From Chloroflexi bacterium UBA6077 (GTDB taxonomy: Bacteria > Chloroflexota > UBA6077), in contig DIXP01000084.1 of assembly GCA_002436065.1 (NCBI GenBank), positions 62,001 through 126,000 on the forward strand: a DNA stretch of 64,000 nucleotides, read 5' to 3'. The notes beneath the pieces were generated by a model that was not told where the DNA came from, ran no database searches, and saw only the letters and a program-made list of their open reading frames with translations. Shown one piece after another: positions 59,806 through 64,000 of this stretch; position 1 is the first letter of the stretch, and every line of letters begins with the position of its first letter. The position numbers and the translations under genes were made by a program.

Positions 59806-60805
59806 CCGCCCTCCCCTCCAGATACACCGGCAGCCGCTCCTCCGCCGAGCCGGAGAGCCGGATCAGGGCGGCAAGCGGATTGGGGACGTCCCGATCCCGA
59901 ACCTCGTCCCAGATCCGAAGCTTCAACGCCTCGTAGGCGTCGAGGCCCCTGGTGTGGTCGGTGAGGAACTCCGGCGATGCCACCACCACGATCAGGCAGT
60001 TCGACAGCTCGTCGGCGCCGTCCACGAACTGGCGCAGCAGCTCGTAGCCGTCCATGACGGCGGGCTTGCTGTAATAAAGGTAGCCCTCCGGGGTGTGGGC
60101 TCGGTCGGCCATGACCTGCGTTACGTCCAGACCCAGCACCAACCCGTTGCTCCCAGTGAGTCGCAGCCACCTGACGAGAGACGCGAGCATGGGCCGGGCG
60201 TTATGCCTGGCTATCTTCTGGTAGATCAGCGAGGGCTTGAGGGAAGAGAGGAGCCGAAGCTCGCCGCGCAGCCACTCCTTGATCGCCCCACTCTCGATGG
60301 GGGACACGTCCGTGGGATCCAGTTGAGCCTGGCACAACCGAAGCATGGCTATGCGGAACTCCCGGCTCATGCCGGAGTCCTGGTAGATCCGCCCCACCAG
60401 CCACCTCCGCACGTCCCGCCTCAACTCCGGCTCCTGGTAGCCGTTCAGAGCCGCAACCTCATGCAGGTCCAGGCGACCTGCATCCTCCGGGAGCCTGTAG
60501 CCGTTCTCTTCCAGCAGCCCCGCCACGAAGCGGACTGCCAGCGCGTCCCAGTCCACCTGCCGAGCCACCTCGTGAAACAGCTTGTCCATCATGTGGACCT
60601 TGGCGGTGGCCGAGTCCACTCCGGCGAACTGGTACCCACCCTCCTCCGCCGCCCTCTCCAGCCCAACCTGCACGGCAGACCGCTCCATCTCTCCAGCCGG
60701 CACCGCGAACTTCACCGCCGCCCCTCCCCGGAGGACGAAATCCCCCAGATACTCGGCGCGGATGACTCGCAACCAGTCCTCGGGCCTCATCTGCAGCGAT
60801 GCCAT
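59789..60805 (-). CDS. BrxC/BrxD-like protein without a canonical P-loop
   Basis: A 338-residue relative of the BREX ATP-binding family. The N-terminal EYLGDFVLRGGAAVKFAVPAG (about residues 18-38) stands where Walker A would be but has GGAAVK in place of GxxGxGK[ST]. AKVHMMDKLFHEVARQVDWDALA (about 67-89) is a family-typical segment, and FRIAMLRLCQAQLDP (about 157-171) follows. A Walker B-like GLVLGLDVTQVM (about 230-241) lacks the catalytic Glu. So it is probably an inactive partner of the active ATPase encoded next, perhaps forming a mixed ring. It starts four bases after the previous stop, with GGAG upstream. Confidence 0.75.
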   Translation of the reverse strand: MASLQMRPEDWLRVIRAEYLGDFVLRGGAAVKFAVPAGEMERSAVQVGLERAAEEGGYQFAGVDSATAKVHMMDKLFHEVARQVDWDALAVRFVAGLLEENGYRLPEDAGRLDLHEVAALNGYQEPELRRDVRRWLVGRIYQDSGMSREFRIAMLRLCQAQLDPTDVSPIESGAIKEWLRGELRLLSSLKPSLIYQKIARHNARPMLASLVRWLRLTGSNGLVLGLDVTQVMADRAHTPEGYLYYSKPAVMDGYELLRQFVDGADELSNCLIVVVASPEFLTDHTRGLDAYEALKLRIWDEVRDRDVPNPLAALIRLSGSAEERLPVYLEGRADERHG

Positions 60806-60809
60806 CTCG

Positions 60810-61592
60810 CTACTCCGCTCCCTCGAAGCTGATGCCGTAGTAGCGCTTCTCCTGCCCGCCCTGGGTAATCACGGTGATGGTGCCACTGGCACTCTTCGTG
60901 CCGGTCGCGGCGGGGAAGCTGACTCGGGCACCGTCCCTGGTCTCGGTGATCCCACTCTGGTCCAACAGGTAGATGTCCCGGGCGAACTCCTGGACCGTGT
61001 AGTCCCGGCTGTCTCCCGGCCTGGGCGTCAACCAGTCGTACACCTCCTTGAGCCGCACCACAGTCCCCCGCCGTTTGCCCCGGTAGGCAACGATCCGCTC
61101 GTGGACCCGATACAGCGACTCCAGGAACGCCTCGGACTTGAAACGAGGCTTGCGGCCCTGGATATCCTTGAGGTGGGCCACCAGCACACTGGGCCGAAGA
61201 CGCTTCTCCCTGGCCCGATCGATCGTCACCGCCCGCTCGCCCGCCAGCACTCGCACCAGGGATGGATAGCTGTAGATCTGGTCGTCCTGCTGGTAGATGT
61301 TGAGTCCCTGGCGCTGTGCCGTCCGGACGAGCTCCTCCAGATAGGCCCCGCCCGCGAGGTATTCCTCCTCGTCGAAATCCCAGCCCTCCGCCGTGTTGGC
61401 GAACTGCTGCCTCAGGGCCGCGATGGATTGCTCTGCCGCATCCATTGCCCTGCGGATCTCCCGCAGATCCCCCACCCGGGTAGCGCCGCGCAGCCGCTTC
61501 AGCGATACCGCAACGGCGGAAGCCGCCTTCAGGGCCGACTCAGCGTCGCTCTCGGTTCGGGCCAGTGCATCTTCCAGGCTCGGGCTTGGCAT
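60810..61592 (-). CDS. Uncharacterised protein opening the BrxD/SNF2 operon
   Basis: A 260-residue protein of unknown family. Residues about 1-85 are helical and likely coiled-coil (ALARTESDAESALKAASAVAVS and the RRAMDAAEQSIAALRQQF region). Residues about 100-190 contain GLNIYQQDDQIYSYPSLVRV and a basic KDIQGRKPRFKSEAFLESLY. Residues about 190-245 read like a winged helix (RLKEVYDWLTP, then DYTVQEFARDIYLLDQS). A DNA-binding or dimerising role is plausible. AAGGAGA eight bases upstream supports ATG 61592; an earlier in-frame start would add 28 residues through the promoter region. Confidence 0.7.
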   Translation of the reverse strand: MPSPSLEDALARTESDAESALKAASAVAVSLKRLRGATRVGDLREIRRAMDAAEQSIAALRQQFANTAEGWDFDEEEYLAGGAYLEELVRTAQRQGLNIYQQDDQIYSYPSLVRVLAGERAVTIDRAREKRLRPSVLVAHLKDIQGRKPRFKSEAFLESLYRVHERIVAYRGKRRGTVVRLKEVYDWLTPRPGDSRDYTVQEFARDIYLLDQSGITETRDGARVSFPAATGTKSASGTITVITQGGQEKRYYGISFEGAE

Positions 61593-61653
61593 GAGCAGTC
61601 TCCTTCTTCGCCAAAGCATGGTGGTAGGATGATAAGCATCTTTCTTAATGAAG

Positions 61654-61683
61654 AGGTTAACCACAACCCTCGCCACCTGTCAA
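61654..61683 (-). promoter_or_regulatory. Possible promoter of the BrxD/SNF2 operon
   Basis: A perfect -35 TTGACA lies on the minus strand at 61683-61678. The best -10 at 17-18 bases is only TTAACC or TAACCT (61660-61654), so activity may be low or dependent on a regulator. The operon start codon is 62 bases further on. Confidence 0.4.
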
Positions 61684-61735
61684 CTCGGGGGGCCGTCTTG
61701 GAGTTCTAAGTGCGCCGTTCCGCAATTCCCTGACG

Positions 61736-61832
61736 TAGGGAAGGGGCTTGTCCCCTTCCGCCAGGAACATGGACGCGCGACGCTGCCCACCAACGTACCC
61801 ATCACCGGGCGGCAGGGTACAAGACCCTGCCC
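61736..61832. repeat. REP-like pair of hairpins after the ABC ATPase gene
   Basis: Two perfect hairpins: GGAAGGGG / CCCCTTCC (61740-61747 and 61753-61760) and GGCAGGGT / ACCCTGCC (61812-61819 and 61825-61832). They lie between the ABC ATPase stop (61851) and the five-gene operon. GTAGGG(A/C)-GGGGCTTGTCCCC and GGCAGGGTACAAGACCCTGCC are common scattered intergenic elements in some high-GC bacteria. Here they could also end the ABC transcript. Confidence 0.65.
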
Positions 61833-61850
61833 TACACAGGAAACGACGCA

Positions 61851-62675
61851 CTAACGCGCGAATCCGGCACCTGGCGGCCGGGCGCTGACGGGGCGCGGAC
61901 CCGGCGGAAGCACGGCCGGTATCCCCATTGATGGATGGTCGGTAAGACAGAGCTCCACCCGAAAGACCCGAGACAACAGGTCGGCTCGCAGCACCTCACA
62001 GGGCGCCCCGGCAGCCACGATCCTGCCGCCGGACAACACCGCGATCCGATGGCAGTAGCATGCCGCGAGGTTCAGGTCGTGGAACACTCCCAGCACGGCC
62101 AGCCCACCGGCCAGCAACTCAGACACCAACTGGATCACGCCGATCTGATGCTGCATATCCATGTGGGTTGTCGGCTCGTCTAACAGCAGCACGGAGGGCT
62201 GCTGCGCCAGCGCCCTGGCAACGAGAACCCGCTGCCGTTCACCGCCCGAGAGCTCTTCCATCCTCCGGTCCGCCAGATGCCAGCATTGCGCCGCCTGCAT
62301 CGCCCGCTCGGCGGCGGCATAGTCGGATGCACGCTCCTTGCCGAAGAAACCGAGGAAGGGGGTTCTGCCCATCAGGACCACATCCCAGACGGTGAACGCA
62401 GGCGGCACGGAGCTGTTCTGAGGAAGCAGCGCCAGGCGGCGAGCGACATCAGACCGCTTCATCCCGTCCATCAGTTGCCCGCCCAAGCTGACCGAGCCTC
62501 CCGCAGGCTTCAGCAACCCCGAGGCGATCCGCAACAGCGTGCTCTTGCCAGATCCGTTCGGCCCCACCAGCCCGACGAAGGTCCCTGGCTCCAAACTCAG
62601 CGACACGTCCTCCAGGACGGGGGTGTCGCCGTACCCGAACTGTATCCCATCCATCGAAAGCACCGGTTCCATCAA
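61851..62675 (-). CDS. ABC importer ATPase (BtuD/FecE-like)
   Basis: A 274-residue ATP-binding subunit of an iron-siderophore, heme or cobalamin importer. Walker A is GLVGPNGSGKSTLL (about residues 36-49), the Q-loop LALLPQN (about 81), the ABC signature LSGGERQRVLVARALAQ (about 141-157), Walker B LLLDEPTTHMD (about 161-171), and the switch His in GVFHDLNLA (about 198). MELSGGERQR is typical of FecE/BtuD. It overlaps the permease gene by four bases (ATGA). The cargo cannot be fixed; no riboswitch or Fur box is in the window. Confidence 0.92.
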   Translation of the reverse strand: MMEPVLSMDGIQFGYGDTPVLEDVSLSLEPGTFVGLVGPNGSGKSTLLRIASGLLKPAGGSVSLGGQLMDGMKRSDVARRLALLPQNSSVPPAFTVWDVVLMGRTPFLGFFGKERASDYAAAERAMQAAQCWHLADRRMEELSGGERQRVLVARALAQQPSVLLLDEPTTHMDMQHQIGVIQLVSELLAGGLAVLGVFHDLNLAACYCHRIAVLSGGRIVAAGAPCEVLRADLLSRVFRVELCLTDHPSMGIPAVLPPGPRPVSARPPGAGFAR

Positions 62676-63751
62676 AACACCGACCGTTTCTGCTGGCGGA
62701 GCAGGTAGAGGAAGAACGGCACACCGGCGAAGGCGGTCACCACGCCCACCGGTATCTCCTGAGGGCCCGGCAGCATCCTAGCTGCCGCATCCGTCGCGAT
62801 GAGAAAAGTCCCCCCGAGAAGAGCACACAGGGGGATCAGGGAGCGATGATCGGGCCCCCACAACATGCGAACGACGTGGGGGACCACCAGCCCCACGAAG
62901 CCGATCAGGCCGCTGGCCGACACGGCGGCCGCCGTCGCGAGGGTGGCCCCCACTACCAGGAGAAGCTTCGCAAGCTCCAGGTTGATGCCGAGGGAGCGAA
63001 CCTGGTCGTCGTCCAGCTGCATGACGTTCGCCACACGGCCGAGCAGCGTGAGGAGAAAGATGGAGAAGAGGACGGATGGGGCCGCCACTGCGACCTGCTG
63101 CCAGCTGGCGATGTTGAACCCGCCCAGCATCCAGGCATAGATCACCACTATCTTGTCGCCCATGGAGTACATGACGAAGGCCGTGGCGGCGTTGGCCAGC
63201 GACCCCATAGCAACGCCCGCCAGCAGCAGCGTCGTGACAGGGGTGGAATGCCCCACCCTGGCGAGCGCATAGACCAGGCCCACGGTGAGCATGGCGCTCG
63301 CGAAGGCGGCCAGTTGCACCCCACCGTACAGGTAGAAGATTGACGGCAACGACAAAGCCATCGCCAGCGCGGCGCCAAGGCCTGCCCCGCCCGCGACACC
63401 GATCAGGTAGGGCTCGGCCAGGGGATTGCGAAACAGCCCCTGGTATGTGGCGCCGGCCACGGACAGCCCTGCCCCTACCAGCGCAGCCATTGCCACCCTC
63501 GGAAGCCGTATCTCCAGCAGTATCGCCTCATGGCTCGCGGGCCACCACGGCGTAACGTCCACGAAGGGCAGCTTTGAGAGCAGGATGGCGAAGACCGTAC
63601 CTGGATCCAACGCGGCCTTTCCAACCATGACGCCGATCAGGGTCACGGAGAGAAGAGATGCCACCGCGACGCCGTACCGTCCGAGGCTGACTCGCCCTCG
63701 TCCTCGAACAGCTGCGCGCGTGCCTTCCATGGCGATTTCCATCGCTGCCAC
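62672..63751 (-). CDS. ABC importer permease (FecCD/BtuC family)
   Basis: A 359-residue membrane permease with nine to ten hydrophobic helices. LEIRLPRVAMAALVGAGLSVAGATYQGLFRNPLAEPYLIGV (about residues 77-117) is the FecCD/BtuC signature. The coupling region is ASGLIGFVGLVVPHVVRMLWGPDHRSLIP (about 281-309), and the GPQEIPVGVVTAFAGVPFFLYLL tail is also typical. It sits between the binding-protein and ATPase genes; it follows the former with no gap and overlaps the latter by four bases. Confidence 0.92.
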   Translation of the reverse strand: MAAMEIAMEGTRAAVRGRGRVSLGRYGVAVASLLSVTLIGVMVGKAALDPGTVFAILLSKLPFVDVTPWWPASHEAILLEIRLPRVAMAALVGAGLSVAGATYQGLFRNPLAEPYLIGVAGGAGLGAALAMALSLPSIFYLYGGVQLAAFASAMLTVGLVYALARVGHSTPVTTLLLAGVAMGSLANAATAFVMYSMGDKIVVIYAWMLGGFNIASWQQVAVAAPSVLFSIFLLTLLGRVANVMQLDDDQVRSLGINLELAKLLLVVGATLATAAAVSASGLIGFVGLVVPHVVRMLWGPDHRSLIPLCALLGGTFLIATDAAARMLPGPQEIPVGVVTAFAGVPFFLYLLRQQKRSVF

Positions 63752-64000
63752 CTACTTCATCTTGTCCGGATGGAACGTCCCGGCAAGCAACTCCAGGCCA
63801 TCGACGACTCGAGGGCCCGCCCGATTGATGAGGTCGGGTTCCAACGCGTGTATCCGCTTGCTCTTGACGGCGGAAAGCTGCTGCCACCCCGGCCTGGCTG
63901 CCACGCTCTCGGGACTCTGGCCGCCGGCGCTACCATGGTCGGAGAGGACGATAACCTGCGGATCCTTCATCAGGAGGGCTTCCTGGCTCAACTGCGGCCA
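63752..64000 (-). CDS. ABC importer substrate-binding protein, C-terminal part (BtuF/FepB-like)
   Basis: Partial: the gene continues beyond the window end. The visible 82 residues are the C-terminal end of a periplasmic cobalamin/iron-chelate binding protein: LMKDPQVIVLSDHGSAGG, then a short helix, RPGWQQLSAVKSKRIHALEPDLINRAGPRVVDGLELLAGTFHP, which is the conserved end of the TroA/BtuF type II family (W..L.AVK..rv......l.RPgPR..dgle.La). It abuts the permease gene directly. The signal peptide is out of view. Confidence 0.87.
   Translation of the reverse strand, partial: WPQLSQEALLMKDPQVIVLSDHGSAGGQSPESVAARPGWQQLSAVKSKRIHALEPDLINRAGPRVVDGLELLAGTFHPDKMK

Noticed and set aside
56146..61592. Calling the operon a BREX system
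   Set aside because: Only BrxD-like ATPases are present; PglZ, PglX and BrxA/B/L genes are absent from the window.
1..64000. tRNA, rRNA or CRISPR arrays
   Set aside because: No cloverleaf-like, rRNA-like or regularly spaced repeat-spacer pattern was noticed; small tRNAs could still be missed by eye.

Overview
The window is GC-rich bacterial DNA, mostly dense operons of catabolic and transport genes. No rRNA, tRNA, CRISPR array, transposase or integrase was seen. Several traits fit a Chloroflexota lineage or a similar high-GC environmental group: a large GT39-type membrane glycosyltransferase with C-terminal beta-sandwich domains, a multi-blade Asp-box propeller, two tripartite tricarboxylate transporter (TTT) systems, a LAL-type regulator, and short hairpin repeats of the kind scattered through such genomes. 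The phylum is an inference.

Layout. Positions 1-3940 hold a hairpin-bearing repeat, an AI-2E family permease, an AraC/GyrI regulator, and a small hydrolase/lipid-binding pair. Positions 4066-13590 form one catabolic locus made of two convergent operons. On the plus strand: GntR regulator, HpcH/HpaI aldolase, LigJ-like 4-oxalomesaconate hydratase, Pht5-like 4,5-dihydroxyphthalate decarboxylase. On the minus strand: D-2-hydroxyacid dehydrogenase, TctC, TctB, TctA, second GntR paralogue. The two operons are driven by almost identical promoters that share a TGGCGCCA palindrome, so they look co-regulated. Together they suggest uptake and breakdown of a phthalate- or protocatechuate-type aromatic acid.

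Positions 13695-30972 are mixed: DMT and MFS exporters, the GT39 enzyme, a class-A-like serine hydrolase, the propeller, a hemolysin-III protein, OsmC, a TPP enzyme, a GlcF/GlcD pair in which glcD carries a frameshift, and a secreted glycoside hydrolase.

Positions 30945-45527 look like a transferred island. A perfect 33-bp direct repeat bounds it. The left copy is the 3' end of the glycoside hydrolase gene and the right copy is an orphan fragment of that gene end upstream of an aquaporin gene. The sampled interior is less GC-rich than its flanks. Inside are a LAL regulator, an excisionase-like HTH protein, a second TTT system, an SDR, a three-part biotin-dependent carboxylase, a class III CoA-transferase, a DUF35 protein, a thiolase and a VOC protein. 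These could oxidise, carboxylate, activate and thiolytically cleave an imported acid.

Positions 45632-56008 carry housekeeping and signalling genes: aquaporin, DinB, Fpg, PdxA-like, a coupled response regulator / CheC / GGDEF operon, ChaB, HAD, DoxX, SDR, a siroheme reductase-like protein and a VapBC-type pair. Positions 56146-61592 are a tightly coupled five-gene minus-strand operon: an uncharacterised protein, a BrxC/BrxD-like protein without a normal P-loop, a BrxD-like ATPase, an uncharacterised protein and a SNF2 helicase. It resembles a defence or DNA-processing system but lacks every other BREX hallmark gene, and it is the best candidate for an undescribed system here. The window ends in a BtuFCD/FecBCD-type ABC importer.
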